Assembly (NCBI RefSeq): GCF_022682495.2
Contig: NC_071399.1
Coordinates: forward strand, 6,739,342-6,803,341
Length of the DNA stretch: 64,000 nt
Source of the DNA: Desmodus rotundus
Lineage: Eukaryota; Chordata; Mammalia; Chiroptera; Phyllostomidae
Direction of reading: 5' to 3'
In this document: positions 35,441 to 48,899 of the stretch, one piece after another
Position numbering within the stretch: the stretch's first letter is position 1
Layout of the letters: every line of letters starts with the position of its first letter
Translations under genes and position numbers: made by a program
Notes under the pieces: generated by a model
The model's input: the letters and a program-made list of their open reading frames with translations, nothing else
The model's database searches: none
What the model was told of the DNA's origin: nothing

Positions 35441-37534
35441 GGCCCTGCACACCTTTCACACCCACAGGAATTCGTGCCCTCCCCACGGAGAATGGCTGAA
35501 CTCCTCCAGCCCATCTTGAGTATTCGCAGCTTCTGAATTGCCTCAGACTGCCACAGCCAGGCTGAAGTGCTCTATAAATTGCAGAGATGGCTCCCAAATT
35601 GTTTTCTAATGTATCGCGAATGTGTAAACTTCCTCTCAAACAAGATTTAACATTCCTGAAGAGGAGGAACTGTGAATTGTGCCATTTTAAAAGTGTGAAC
35701 TCCACCATTGAATTTAAAAATAACTGTTCCTAGTTTCTGGGATGTTTCCCCGATTCAGTTATTTCTAATCCCGGTGTGAGTATCAGAGGAACTGGGTTTT
35801 TAATGGCATAATCAGATCCCATGTCAAATAAATGACGTTAAGAGTGTTATTAATATAATTCTGTATTCCCAGAGATATTCTGGAAGGTTTATGTGTACTC
35901 TCATTTATTATAAATACATTGAAGCATGCTTCAGTGAAAAAGACCGAATGAAAATGAATTTGAAACGACAAAAAAAGATGTTCTATAAATGGAAGAATTA
36001 ATATCTACATTCCCATGTAACTTGGAGCAAATATGTAGGACTGTGGCCTTCCTCATTAACCATACTTGGAATTCACTTTGTGCGTTTCTGCCTGCAGAAA
36101 CTGATTGCACTCCTGTGCAGTATAACTGACACTGTCCCACAATCACACCGCTGATGAATTACAGACACCACAGTCACATTTGGAAAAATAGGAAGATAGA
36201 CGTTATTTACCTCTGTTTTTCTGAGGAGCCTTCAGGTAATTTGTGGGTTCCAGAGTAGGTATCCACAAATGCAAAGACATCTGCCTCTGGAATTGGGTCT
36301 ACGTAATATAAAATTCATCGGCATTCGTATCTGTGATGTTGTGAATCTACTAATCCCAAACGAAGTGTTCTTGGGAACGCACAAGGAAAATGCTGCTGTT
36401 AATATTTCGGCCTGTTTCCACATTTGACTTGTATTAGGCTCGATCGATGCTTACACAGGGTGAGAAAGCACAGCTGGAGGTTAAAATGTGTTGGCAACAT
36501 AAGACAGTCCCACACAGTACATAACCTTCCTGATTTTTCACAGAAACCTTTGAAATGGTTTACAATTTTTCCACACATTTTAAAAATGTGTGGTAGAGCA
36601 CTATACACGGAGCAAACCGTTTTTACTGCTCATAAAAATACCAATAAACAAGCCTCAAACATTATGTGTTCCATTGTATATGTAGGAGAAAAAAATGGGC
36701 TCATTATTTCTGTATACATTTTTGAGAAGTTAAAAATATTGGAATCAATCAGATGAAGGACAGTTTTTAAATGAAAAACCTACAATGAAAATGCTATCAA
36801 TTGTGAGGTTCTAAAAATGTCAGCTAATGAGCTGATTTTGAAGCAGTAGGTTATTATCAATTTCAAAGTTCCTAATGAGGTGGTAACATCACCCTTTAAT
36901 CTAAGCTCTGATAAGGACTGGTCATCATGGAGACGTAGCATGTTCTGCCCTAAATCTGTGAGGGCTGAGGAGACAGACAAAAGCATTAGGACAGCTCTGA
37001 TTTTGCCAAATGTTCCTGCTACTCACCTGTCCCTCTCAGACCCCACCCACGGAAATTCTCTCTTACGGGCTGGGCATGGCCAGCTTCATCAGAAGGCAAC
37101 CGACGAGGATGAACTTATTTGAGGAGGGGCATTATCTCACTATTGTCAGGAGTACGAGCAACATAGCCATCGGTTTATTGATTTTACAAAGAGAAGGGGT
37201 GTTGAAAACAGGACTTTATTTTTAAGGTTAGGTGCTTTAATCCAAAGCTGCAGAAGAGTTGATGTTTTGAACATGGGTGGTTTTATCCAGGATCTGGTTA
37301 GAGGCTTTGCCAAGTCCACAATCTCTGAGTCAGTGGCAGTGGGTGGGGGTGGGGGGAGGAAAGCTAGAACTTTCCCAGCTTAAGATAGAATGCCAGGTCA
37401 GAATCCACAGGTGCCACCATAGGTATCTGAGCATCATGGCGTCCAATTATAGGTGTCTAGTTGTGATGCATGCATATTTAGGCACATAGTGTGAAAACAG
37501 GAGCTAATGTGCATGGACATGGAAAAGACTAGAA
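35441..37534. other. unique sequence, no gene seen
   Basis: No exon or named repeat. A perfect 23-base inverted repeat CCACACATTTT-A-AAAATGTGTGG lies at 36571-36593. Confidence 0.5.
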
Positions 37535-37800
37535 AATTCATTAATTAAGGTCATTCGCACAATTCCATTGTCAACTTTAATCACTTGTTTCAATTGATGT
37601 CTCCTTTAGAAAATCAATCTGCAGGTAGTTATTTATTTCTTCAGCAAGAATATTGTGTAGGGCTAGCTTCTGTTGACCCATAATGTAATTTCTAATAACA
37701 CATTCATTTCATTCTAATAAGCAGGAGGTTAGGTTTAACACATTAACATAAACTGTTAAATTAATACATACCTATTAACTGCACGAGATTTCATTCCCTG
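37535..37800. promoter_or_regulatory. candidate conserved noncoding element with SOX-dimer-like site
   Basis: TTCATTAATTAAGGTCA is followed by ACAATTCCATTGT at 37559-37571, an inverted pair of SOX half-sites (ACAAT/ATTGT) with a 3-base spacer. Next comes CTTTAATCACTTG with CAATTGATGTC. The block continues repeat-free and AT-rich with TAAT-type words to about 37800. Regulatory role is inferred. Confidence 0.35.
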
Positions 37801-38141
37801 TCAGTGGAAATAATGTGCTTGCCTTTTACAAGTGTGTGTCAGTTGGCTACTTCGTTTCTTTTTAGTGAGGGCTTAAACCAAATTAGCATTTTTACGAATC
37901 TAAACATTAAGAAGGCTTAGGTCATTCCACAGTAAAATAATAAATCTCCTTCTGAATTGAGCTTTCAACAGAATCTCAATTCGTGAACGTATTACTAGCT
38001 ATTCCGTTTATAAATATCGACTCAGCAGCACAGTCACACTGTGAGGTCTAAACAGCCTCATTTACTGGACGCTCGCCTTCCCGCCACCTGATGCTTGTTC
38101 CATCTGGACCATGTTGTCCACCTGACTATGCTTACATGCGC
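37801..38141. other. unique sequence, no gene seen
   Basis: Nothing identifiable. Confidence 0.45.
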
Positions 38142-38198
38142 CTTCTCTCTCTCTCCCTCCTCTGTCTCTTCCTCCCTTCCTCCCTCCCCCCCACCCAC
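38142..38198. repeat. polypyrimidine (CT/CCTCC)n tract
   Basis: Almost only C and T on the plus strand. The short ORFs here are low-complexity artefacts. Confidence 0.85.
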
Positions 38199-41100
38199 TT
38201 TAAACCTTCATTTATTTTACTTAATTATGTCCCCATGTGCAAAAGTCTGTTTCATACCCATGCTTCCTTTGGCTTGTTTAAAGGTACTTGTTTTTCTTCA
38301 TAAGCTCATTCCTTGACTTTCCCCGACAAGTTGCTTTGTCTACTGTTACTCCTACTATGTTTAAAATGTAAGTGCTACATTTAAAGGGTCAAGTCTCAGT
38401 AGGTTTCCCTGAGGCTCCACCTCCATGTACAGTCAAGTCCTGGGTCAAAGGGGTATTGAGCATTAGAAGAGAGCAGGCTTTGAACTTGGGGAGAAGCAGT
38501 GACTGATTTGTTAGGAAACGAATAAACAAATGTTCTTTTTTCCCCCCACCCAATCTAAAGTCTAGAGAATTAGTTCAGACTTTTTTTTTTAATTTTTATA
38601 AAAATGATCTAAGGCAAGCCACCAAATCCCTCTAGACCTCCATTTCATACCTCACCAATGAAAGTGTTGAATAAGCTCATTGCCCTCCCTTTTGAAATTA
38701 AAATTTCTGTTTCCGCTCCATCACAGAAAGAACTAAGGTTTTACCAAAGTGGAGAACAGTGTTCTCGAAAACACCCTGATATTTCTGATCATCAAAATTT
38801 AGCGCCTGCCTTTCATCTCGGAAAATGGCAGCTCCAGCGTTTTCCAGATGCATCTCAAAGCCAGATGGGAAAATCTTAGGTGTGAGCATTCCGGAACATG
38901 CTAAGTATTGGGGCTGTCTCTTTAAAAGTGGACAATTGTGTTGGACACTGGAGGTGTTTCAGGAAAGTGGAGCACCAGGGCGGATGGCTTGCCCCTCCTT
39001 TTCCTGCGTTGCCACACCAGCTGGGCGGCTTTTCTGAAGGGCTGCCATCTCTAAATAGACACCATCTCTCCGGGGCCCTTTGCTGGCCTCAGCCTGCATA
39101 GTACATCTCTGCTCCAGGCGGCAGGGGGTTGACTCATCCCAAAAGGCCCTGCCTGGTGCTAATTTGAGGAATCACAGACCTGTTACAGGGTGAGTTCCAA
39201 ATGTTAAACACCAATATAAGAAGACCCAAGGTCCACTTCTACACCGGGGAGACACTCTTCCTGGAAGAAATCTTTCAGAAACCCACATTCCTGTGACCCA
39301 CCTCGAATGGCTTATGTTATTCTTCACAGCCCCCCAAAATGATCCCTTCCTGCAAAGTCCCACTTCCTCCACAGGGTTTCTCCATAGGCAGTCAGCGCCT
39401 TCTTTCTTCCAGCCTGCCAGTTGCAAAGCTGGCTAGTGACTCTGGACTAGTTTCCTCCCCAAATCTGCAGCCAATCATTTCAATGGATGGAATTCAGCAT
39501 TTCAAACAAATTATTTTGGCCTAAGTGAAATGTTCAAGTGGAATGGTTCTTCCTGGCATCTTGTAATAGTCACCCCATTTTTTTAAATCCATAACTCATT
39601 TATTTCAGCTTTGACACAGATATGAGGACATGCGTAAAAGCATGAAATGTGGTCACGAAATGAAATTAGTCAAAGGAAGATCTCTTCCATCATTCTTCTC
39701 GGCTGAGTGTATCCAGGAGCACATTTATAAGTATCTATATCCGATTAGTCTCTTCTGAGCTAATTTCATGCTGAGCAAAGGTAGAATGCCTCCCTTTTCA
39801 AACTTGGGATTCCTGATACTGATTCTAAGTGAAAATCGAGAAGCATCTTGGTTTTCTCACAGCTTTGCTTGGGCTTCAAGAACAAAATCTTAACTTTGAT
39901 CAAGGACTTTGATTGAGAAAGCTTATCATCTACATCTAAATGTGGGGATATTGGAGGTGACAGGAAATACTGATCTTTATCTTCTTTCCATTTCAAGTAT
40001 TTGGAGAATGATTGGGCCAGGAAAACGGCCCTGCTGGCCAACGGTACGGATGACACCTGTGTGTAAAACACACAGTTCGTAACTGCATTGATGTTGGCAT
40101 CTTCTAATGCTTTTAGCATTCTGCTGATCTTGAAACGTATTCATTCTTTTGTCTCTCCTCTTCTGTCATGTTTTACCTTGTTCAATAAGTATAGGGTTAC
40201 GCTTCCATCAAAAATGAGCTTAAAATCTTGCTCTGCCCTTGTGCACTCTTTGACTGTCAAAACAGTCATCAAAACTGCCATTGTATCAGAGCAGCTTAGC
40301 AGCCCCAGGACTCACTCGTAATTCTGTTGCTCTGACAACTGCAGCCAATGGCCTGGGTCCCACGGAAGTCCTCCCTTTGTCTGCTAGAGGCAGACAAGAT
40401 CAGGTAAAGCAGCCTTATTCACTTCATGAATTGGACTCCATTGAAAAGAGGAAATGACAAAGGATCAGTCCAGAGTGAAAATAGTTTAGTGCTACCTCAT
40501 CGCTTGTTTTTAAATGTAATCTTTGAAAAATCAGGACTAGATAAGCTTAATCCGTGGTTAAACACATGTGCACAGGCGCACACTCACCCACACCCCTTTG
40601 TGGTGGTTTTATCAGTGGATGATGCCGTAGGTGCCAGTCCACGTGTTTCCTTCTAGGTTTTTCACTTCTACATTATTGCTCATCTCCACTATGTTTATGA
40701 AGTTGGTTGATGGTTTGGTTTTCCATTGATTAAACTTTCTTTTATTATTAAATCAGAAGAAGGGAGGTAAAGGGTCTAAATCCTATCACCTTTGCTCATG
40801 CAAAGTTTCATAATGCATGAAATATTCTCTAGTCTGACTGCAATCTACTTTGCTGCCTGTTCTAACGAGTGACCTCAAACTCTTCCACTCATTAAGCTCC
40901 CTGGCGGTCGTCTCCCTTGGTTATATAACCCAGGTGATACTGTAGCAGGTCCCTTCCCGAACCTCTGCTGAGGAAATAGTTTATGGTAATCCCGTTTGGT
41001 ATTTCTCATCCGTCATGGGCATGCAGTTTTAAGTATCCAAACTCTCGGCTTGTAATAATATTTCAAAATAGTCGTTACTCAATATATTTCATTCACATTT

Positions 41101-42559
41101 TTTCAGTACAAGTAGTGTTTTGCAGATGTTGCAATTGCTTCTTTTATCTCGCTGTTTACCCACTCAGAGGAAAGAATATTCAACCAAAAAGAAGCAATCA
41201 CAAAGTTATCAGATAATCTTTCACGTGTCATTTAACTTTTATTTTATTTATTAGTCGACAAGAAATCTCTTTTCAAAAAAAATGTTAAGCCATGTAGTGA
41301 CACTTTTACTTCACTATATTATTTATCCATCTTAACAGAAATGCTGATTTTCTACACGTTTAAATATTTGTAGTGAATGTTTTCAAAGATTAGATACAAA
41401 AATAATACAAGTAATTGGGCTAGCATTTTTTCTAGAAAATGATTGGAAAACTTGTGAGTTTTTGTAAGTTACTTTTGATACTGTCACTCCTTATCCCACA
41501 GCTTTTGATTCTTTAAACTGCAATTATGAGATTTATGGGAAGACTAATTCTAGGTTCCCATGAGAAGGAAAACATCAATATTGAGAAATATTATATTTGT
41601 ATCTCTAAGACTTAGACAGAATAACTCTATTTTGGTTTGGTAGTTATTTGCTTATAGACACCAAAATTAAAGGAGTATTTAAGAGTTACAGGAATTTGAC
41701 AAATGCAGAGTAATACGTGGTACGGTGCACACACAAAAATAAAAGAACACTGACATTTTTTAAACAAATTTGATTCAATTCACTATTTTTTAATATATGA
41801 TTCTAATAGCATCTCATCAACTGTCCTGCATATTTTATTGTCAATGGAAAACCTCATTTTTCCCCACTGAAATTTTTTAAAATTTAGAACAAATTTTCCA
41901 ATTTTGCATTCTCAATCAGTGGTAGTATTTATTGCTATAACTAATTTAGCAGGGAGATATTCCTACACACAGAATTTTATGAAAATAACTTTCATGCCGC
42001 AATTTTTCACACCTCATCAGAACCCAAATATGAATTTATTTTCAAAATTTGAGGAAGATCTTAAATCTTCATTAATTTATGAGAACATTTAAAAGAAGGC
42101 TCTATTGCCAATGCCAAAAATATTTCGGCTTTTTGGATTAATTCAAATTTAAATATAGCTTAAATTAAACTTTAAATTTAATGAGTAAACTTTTCCATTA
42201 GGAATTTTAATTAACTAAGTGAATAATATGCCATGTTCTATCACTTTACCTGCTTTTCATCTTAAAAATTCATAGAAATCTAAAGGAAATAAATTTTGGC
42301 TCACAATGTGTTATAATAATATTACAATTAGAAATTAATATAGTCTTTCACATATTATATATAAAAGAGCCATCAGCAATACAAAATGTTCAGCGGTTCC
42401 AATGTGTGTGTTTGATATTTGTTTCCCATTCAAGATATATATATCTCCAGTCCCCAAGAGATAAATCCAGGGATTTAAAATTTCAGTCTCTCCCTGAAGC
42501 TGACCCTCTCGCAATATACTCTTGAAGTCTCCGAGTCCCTCGAGCCCTCTTTTCCCTTC
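38199..42559. other. unique sequence, no gene seen
   Basis: A long stretch with no exon or confident repeat. A T-run lies at about 38581-38590, and a perfect hairpin CTGTGTGT-AAA-ACACACAG at 40057-40075. The 117-codon minus-strand ORF at 39766-40119 has no domain I recognise, no splice context and no neighbour support. The part 41220-42350 is very AT-rich. Confidence 0.5.
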
Positions 42560-42690
42560 AGTGCTGTCCAATAAACCCAATTCCGCCAGCATTAATTGGG
42601 CTTCTGCTCTGTGCAAAGCACTCAGTGTGAAGTACAACAAAGAACGAGCTTCCGTCTTTCTCCTCTGTGATTTCGGCATGGGAGAGGTGT
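42560..42690 (-). repeat. L2 3' end fragment, antisense
   Basis: The sequence 'attgggcttctgctctgtgcaaagcactcagtgtgaagtacaacaaagaacgagc' follows the antisense L2 end (attgagcacctactatgtgccaggcact ... gatacaacagtgaacaa). It underlies part of the longest ORF in the window (207 codons, minus strand, 42335-42958), which argues that this ORF is not a gene. Confidence 0.5.
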
Positions 42691-44542
42691 GCTCCTTCCT
42701 TCCCCGCAAAGAACCGAAGCTTCCAGGAGTGCCATTGAGAACAGGAATACAGCATCTGGATGTTGCCAGTGTCCTTATTCTCTCCCAAGCAGCAAATCCC
42801 CTCCCTGAGCGTGCATCTGTATCTGCCCGAGCTTGAGGGCAACTGCACACGTGTGCACACACACTCACCTCCATCCGATTCTTCCAGGCAAGGAGGCCTT
42901 CATTTTCCAATTTTCTGTCAAATATTTCCTTCTTACAGGCCACACACTCCTGTGTCATAAAGCACAGTGGAAAGTCATTTTCACTGATTTGGAAAAGTCA
43001 CCTGCAAACCCTCTATAGGTGATGACAAGTTGGAAGAAAGGAAAGAAAAGGGTAAAAATTGAAGGTATCAGACACCTCAAAGCAATGCCGGGGTGGAAGT
43101 TTTTACAGTCTGATAATTAAGACATTTTCTATATATTATTCTTGCTCAGTAGAGTGTTAGAAAACCAATTTGAATAAAATTTGCAATGATGACATCATAT
43201 TTGCCCACATTTTTCTTTAGCATATCTAATTACACGGTGCCATCAGAACAGTTAATATTCCATTTACGAGAGTACAACTCTGTGGACAGTCATTCAAAAT
43301 ATAAATAGCGTTTGCTTTTAATAATATTTCAAAATGGCAGACAAGTAGCTCAGATTGAGTGCATTGCCCAACGTGCCCTGGTTCAGAGAGTGAGCTCCTT
43401 CCGGGGAACTGGGCAACAGATCTCACTTGCGTGCACAATTCCCATTGCACCCTAGTTTCAAAGTCCAAAGAGAAGACCATGGATGCTAACTTGCTGCACA
43501 CCCTCACAGTCATGACAAGAGACAGGAAGAATTTGGCACTAAACTCCCCTCCCCCCCCAAAAAAAATCACAGCCCTTCTATAACCAAGAAACTTGTACTG
43601 TTGTGAGGGGTCACATATATATTCTACCTCTGTGCCAAAAATATCTGAGCCTGTAACAATGAATCAAAATGATGGAATGGGATGGAATTCCATGGCCGAA
43701 GTGACCTGGTGAGACTATTCATGGAGTGACCACATCTGCTGTCCATGCTACCCTTGTAAGAATCTGGGAACACATTTTAAGATGCCTTTGCTGCCAGGAA
43801 AAAAAGAACATCACTCTTCACTCTCCAGCCTTTCCCTGGGGCCACCCAGAATGTGATCTACTTTTGAAGCTAAATTCAATGTTTGATCTCCTAAATGAAA
43901 GGAAAAGGAATCCATGTCAGCCCAAACAGTTCTTCAGATGAGCCTCTATCTTGTCTACAAGAATTATTTTAGAGATTTCCCATGGAACTCACCCAATACG
44001 TGGTGAGAGTCTACAAGCCTTATGATCTTTCTCCCATGGTATGTGCTCTGTATGATTTGCAGAAATTTACCCAAAACACTCCCAGCTGAGGGCTCCTCAC
44101 ACACCATGCACGTCGGTGCACACATTGACACGCTCTTTCCAGCTGCCTGCTGTCTTTAAAATCACAGAATTTTACCACAATGTTTTCCCACTTTTGGATC
44201 TTGTTTAGTGTAAAGTCATGAATTAAGATATAAAATACCACCCAAAATACTGGTTATGTCAGAGTCATCCAATTTTCATTATGAAGTGAGTTGTTACACT
44301 TCCATCAAGGTCTCACACCCTTCACTGCCCGAAGGCACGCGGTAAACGGATCATTTTAGCAGCTCTTTCTTGCCCCGGCTCTAATGGACGTTCTCACTCA
44401 TATGAGTCAGATAATACATAACAAAGAAACACACCGCAGGACTGGAGAGTCTTAATCACATTTGACTTATATGATGCCAGACAGAAACGTATGTCTTGGC
44501 ATAAAAATCTGTAAGTCCATATGTTCTGGATAAAGAGGGAAA
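42691..44542. other. unique sequence, no gene seen
   Basis: A C-run directly followed by an A-run lies at about 43549-43566. Nothing else is identifiable. Confidence 0.5.
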
Positions 44543-44590
44543 TGTGTGTGTGTGTCTGTGAGAGTGTAAGTGTGTGCACACACACATATA
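44543..44590. repeat. imperfect (TG)n/(CA)n inverted microsatellite
   Basis: TG runs with small interruptions end in TGTGTGCACACACACA, which is self-complementary. Confidence 0.8.
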
Positions 44591-45599
44591 CAATTTGGAT
44601 ATGCTGTCATTTTTTAAAGTCCCAGGTGTTTCCCTTCCTCCTGCATTTTGACAGTTGAGATCCACTCGACGCTCAGAAACTAACAGATCCTATGGCCGCA
44701 GACTTCAAGTCATTCTCCAGCATGAGAGAGAAGCGTTTCCTGTGCATCTCGATGAAACATTGAATGGACTTTAATGTAAAGAGCAATTACGGTCAGAAAG
44801 AAATAAGGCAAAGGAGAAAAAACATATTAAAATAGTAAAACGTGACCCCCCCATGTAGTCATACTAAGTTTCTGTCAGTGTCATGGACTCCGGGCCCGAC
44901 ACCCCTGCTAAACGCTCAGACGTTTCCAGTAGGTGCCCCAGCAGGACAGAGGGATTTTCCCATGGTGTGGTGTGATCGAGTGAAGATTAACCAAAAGGTG
45001 TCTTTCATCCTAGGATATTTTAGAACATTCTGTTTTACAGTAGGTACCCATCTTCGCCCCACCTGTATGAAAATAACTCCTTAATTTGAAATTCTTCGAA
45101 AAATCCTTAAGTCCTTTCATAGTTTGGTCACTTTACCCCATTGATGGCATTAATTTACTCAGAAATACTAGTTGGCTATTAGTGGTTCTATTCACTGCGC
45201 CCCCTTAAGGAAGCATCTATGTTGTTTGAAGGGCTCCTTGATTTCTGATTTTTTTTAAAACCTAACTTCTGAATTCATTTATATGTGAAAACATCTTGAT
45301 GATTCAACTCTTCCACCAATTGCAAGGGTAAAAATGTTGACGGGAAGAACATTTATATAATCACTCTGCAACTTGCTGGCATCTAGAATTGTATCATATA
45401 CACAGAAAGGACTTTAAAAGAGTTGGCAATGGCTGATCCTTGGGAAGAAACATGTCTAAGAAAAAGGGTCAATGTCAGATGCCTGTGACGGTCCTGGCCC
45501 CTCCCCTTTTTGCCCAGAGATAGGAGTAGCTGATAACAGTTCTACCTTCATTATGAGTACTTACCTCCAGCCCCCTCTGTCATCTCTCCAACTGAAAGC
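44591..45599. other. unique sequence, no gene seen
   Basis: Nothing identifiable. Confidence 0.5.
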
Positions 45600-45800
45600 A
45601 TCATAATGTGCAAAGGACTTATTATTTATTTTTCCTTGGTTAATCCTCAAAAGAAAACCACTGAGGATTATTTCTGTGTTTTCAGATAAGACACCAGAAG
45701 TAGAGGCTTCATGGTCAATAAGGGAGGAAGTAGACAAGATGCCAAGGCTGCACAGACAATGTGCTCTCCAGTTTCATACTTGAACCCAAAGCCCAAACTC
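45600..45800 (-). repeat. MIR SINE, antisense
   Basis: The order 'ttaatcctcaaaagaaaacc', 'ttttcagataagacaccagaag', 'agacaagatgccaaggctgcacag', 'acttgaaccca' follows the antisense MIR consensus (tttaatcctcacaac ... ttttacagatgaggaaactgag ... caaggtcacacagc ... gaaccca). Confidence 0.6.
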
Positions 45801-46199
45801 AAACGCCAACCCATGCTGGCCATGAGGCTATAGGCCGAAAGCCACCCAGAGGCCTTCTTGCTCTCTCTTGCACAGAGCAACATGCCTCTGTCACAGGAAA
45901 AAGCAGTCGTGACCTCACAGTGGTGCCTGGCAGTAGAGTCTCTGGCGGGAGGGTCCACTTCCATCCTAGAGCCACGGCTTGGCCCCAGTCAATTGATACC
46001 ATAAAGGAACATGGGCCCAGAGCTGTCAGATCTTCCGCTTCCTCCAAAGAAACTGGAAATTCAGACTTTTAAGTGAAATTTCCCCCCAATTTAAATGCCA
46101 GCCAGACACCATCGAGTACTCGAGACCATGCAAAGCACATCTGTAGACCATGCTCAGCCCACAGACATCCTGGCTGTAGTCCTGGCCAGGGGTCTGTGC
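45801..46199. other. unique sequence, no gene seen
   Basis: Nothing identifiable. Overlapping ORFs on both strands cover this interval but have no domain-like content. Confidence 0.4.
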
Positions 46200-46500
46200 C
46201 GGGGATTGCAGCTGAAGGGTGAGAGGCAGGGAGAGAGGGGAAAGTAGGAGGCAACTCAGAGATGCGTCGAAAGGAAGGAAAGGCTCACAAGGCAATCCCA
46301 TTGCCGATTGAGATAATCAACCCCAGAAGCGCTCAGAGGAAGGGGATTAATTCCACCTGGGGCAGTCAGAGAAGGACTCACAGAACAAGAGGAATTTGGG
46401 GAGACCCCGATTGATGCTTTGTGGGGAAAGATACTTGCTACACAAGGGTAGAGAGGTACTAACATCAGCGTTGCAAGGTTCAGATAAAATAATGAATTCC
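46200..46500 (-). repeat. possible L2 fragment, antisense
   Basis: The phrase 'gggcagtcagagaaggactcacagaacaagaggaat' resembles the antisense L2 'gtcagggaaggcttcctggaggag', but the match is weak. Confidence 0.35.
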
Positions 46501-47699
46501 ATGCGGCGTTCTCAAAAGCAGGAGGCATTCCGCACATTTAAGGAATTTGTTTTTAATAAAGCCTTTGTATGTTTATATTTCTTACGTGGGAGCACAGTTG
46601 ACTGTTTTTTGCCTTATTCTTTCCTTCCTTTGATTTATGCTAATTTTATAGGTTTTATACTGAAAAAAATCAGTTGATTTTTTTTTTAGTGACATGGAGA
46701 CAGCTTTGAAAAATCACATGCCTGTCATTTTCAAAGTTATTTTCGACGATTAAGAGCTGACTGCAAGTTTCCAGAATGATAGTTTCTCCCCGGCTTCGTA
46801 ACCTTCCCATCCGCAGACCGAATGCTACAGTGCTTTGGTTTGTGCCTTGGAAAGTGACGTTGGGACACATATTTCTCTCCATGAACAGCTCTGTCCACCC
46901 ACGTAGCCTAACTGCTCTGTGCTCTGCAATTATAAATTAAATAATAATTTAATTTTAAAATATTTAAATTTAATATTTACATTCCATATTGGACAATATA
47001 TTTTGACGACAGCCATTTTCTGATGAATGTTTTTAATTTTAAGGCCTCTAATATAAGGAATAATAAAACTGACATTTTAGACTATTCTGAATTTAGGAGC
47101 ATAAACAGGAAATTTCAGGGCCTAGTTTTTGAGGATAGATGCTAACAGGATAAACAAAATTAAACCTGTCATTATGGAAAAATGTTTTTTTCTCCCTACT
47201 CATGATGTTTTAATATGCACTTTACAAGATCTGGAGAGACTTTAATTTTCAGTTTAGAGTAAAAGATACTGTTACACCGTATAGGTGATAAATTAGGTTA
47301 TCACAGTTATGTGCATGACCCTTAAAAGGTGAGCAAACTAAATACACCTCGAAGACAAAGCTATTAACCTTAAAGGGGATTACAGGTGTGATCTGTGGGA
47401 AAATACATGCAAAGCAAGTTGTAGAGGTTTTTATTAATACTCCCACAGCTTGGTTTCCGCTATTAGAATATTCAAACATAGCATGTACAGGCTAGCTCAA
47501 TGCGGTATGTGAACATTTTTTATATCATTGATTTTCTGACTTGACTTCTGCCTTTCCTTTTGGAATTCATTTCTTACTATCTTACTACAAGTAACTAAAA
47601 GAAGTTATTTTTACTGCTTAACCAGCCTTCCACCGACTATTTTCTCTGCACACCTCATACATTCCCACTTATCTATCTTTGCTCATATTGTTGAGATGA
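46501..47699. other. unique AT-rich sequence, no gene seen
   Basis: An extreme AT patch lies at 46927-46980. The stretch 47260-47420 (TTAACCTTAAAGGGG and similar) is repeat-free. No exon was recognised. Confidence 0.5.
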
Positions 47700-47850
47700 T
47701 AAATCATGGGGTAAGTCAGACAAGAGTTTAAATTCCAGTTCTGCTATCTATAAACTGTCTTGGTGCAAATTTTAATCTCTGGGCTTCCTTATTTGTGAAA
47801 TAAATACCATGTATGGTTATTTGTAGGGACTAAATCAGGTGGGGGGCTTA
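47700..47850 (+). repeat. MIR SINE, sense
   Basis: The order 'gagtttaaattccagttctgctatctataaactgtcttggtgcaa', 'ctctgggcttccttatttgtgaaataaa', 'agggactaaatcaggtg' is the MIR layout (ttcgaatcccggctctgccactta ... tctgtgcctcagtttcctcatctgtaaaa ... aggattaaatgag). Confidence 0.75.
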
Positions 47851-48899
47851 TCCCAGTGCTAGATATGTGTATGAGATATATATATAATATATACATTTCA
47901 TATCATCGCTTATTAAGGGTGACAGTCACCTTCAACAATCCACTAGTGACTCAACCTGACCGCAGAACATAGGGTGCCCCAGGTGAAGCCTTATAGCAAA
48001 ACGGGTTGATCAGAGACGTCCTCCCTACTAAGCCCATCTAGTTCACCTTGGGCAAGTCACAGAAATTCCCTAGGTCCAGCCACCAGATCAGATAGCCTAG
48101 GGGGCAGACTCTGTGGGCTCTTCCAGGCCCAGGGTCCTGCAATGCGGCTCCCATTATTCCCACTCTGCATGGGCATTCAAGCCCAGCTGGGGAGAATGTT
48201 CCCATGTGATGCTGTATCGATTCATCTGTCGCCTAGTAATTCTTCAGCTTTAAAAAACAGAATAATGCAGTAAAGAAGGAGATGACTTCTAATCCTTTTG
48301 TGCCAAAAGACCAAGCATTTGCGGGCAAAGAGAAAAAAATAAATGCTCAGTAAAAGCTTTTGGCTTGATTGCTGTGGCCAAGGTAGTTTACAGCATCCAC
48401 CTGCTCCTTGCCACATTTTTAAGAAAGCCGAGTCTTCTTATTTTAAGTCTACTACTGAATTTTGATATTCTTCCTATGATAATGCAATATTTTATGTCAG
48501 TGTATCCACAGAAATATCATACAATTTCTCACATTTATTTTTAGGTAATAGATATTATTTCCCTTTCCAAAATATATGAAAGAAAATCAAAAAGTCCCAT
48601 CATTATACTATTTACATAACACTCGCTACTATTTTATAAAGAAAACAAAACATGAACCGGGGTGGAAATGTGTAACAGGTAGCGGGGACACCTGCCTATC
48701 AGTTATCACTCCAGGGCAGTCATTGGATCAGCTGTATGTTTACGACCAGAAGGTCACGCACACACCAGTATCTGGGAATGCACAATCCTTTTCTATTCAT
48801 GCTGTACAACATTCTGCACGGGTCTCTCCCTTACTGTGTACTCTTGACTACTATGTCTTAGAAACATTTCCTTATAAGCCACACAAAACCGCGTGACTT
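47851..48899. other. unique sequence, no gene seen
   Basis: A short (TA)n run lies at 47877-47892. Nothing else is identifiable. Confidence 0.5.

Noticed and set aside
39113..39131. Possible CTCF-like site (CTCCAGGCGGCAGG)
   Set aside because: It departs from the core consensus at an important G position, and no neighbouring convergent site is visible.
39766..40119. ORF of 117 codons, minus strand
   Set aside because: It looks less repetitive than others, but I recognise no family and there is no supporting exon structure; kept only as a weak note.
42335..42958. Longest ORF, 207 codons, minus strand
   Set aside because: Part of it is an antisense L2 fragment, it has no recognisable domain, the ends are AT-driven, and the plus strand carries equally open overlapping frames.
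48000..48080. Possible MIR fragment ('cttgggcaagtcacagaaattccc')
   Set aside because: Only one core phrase matches and the flanks do not follow the MIR order.
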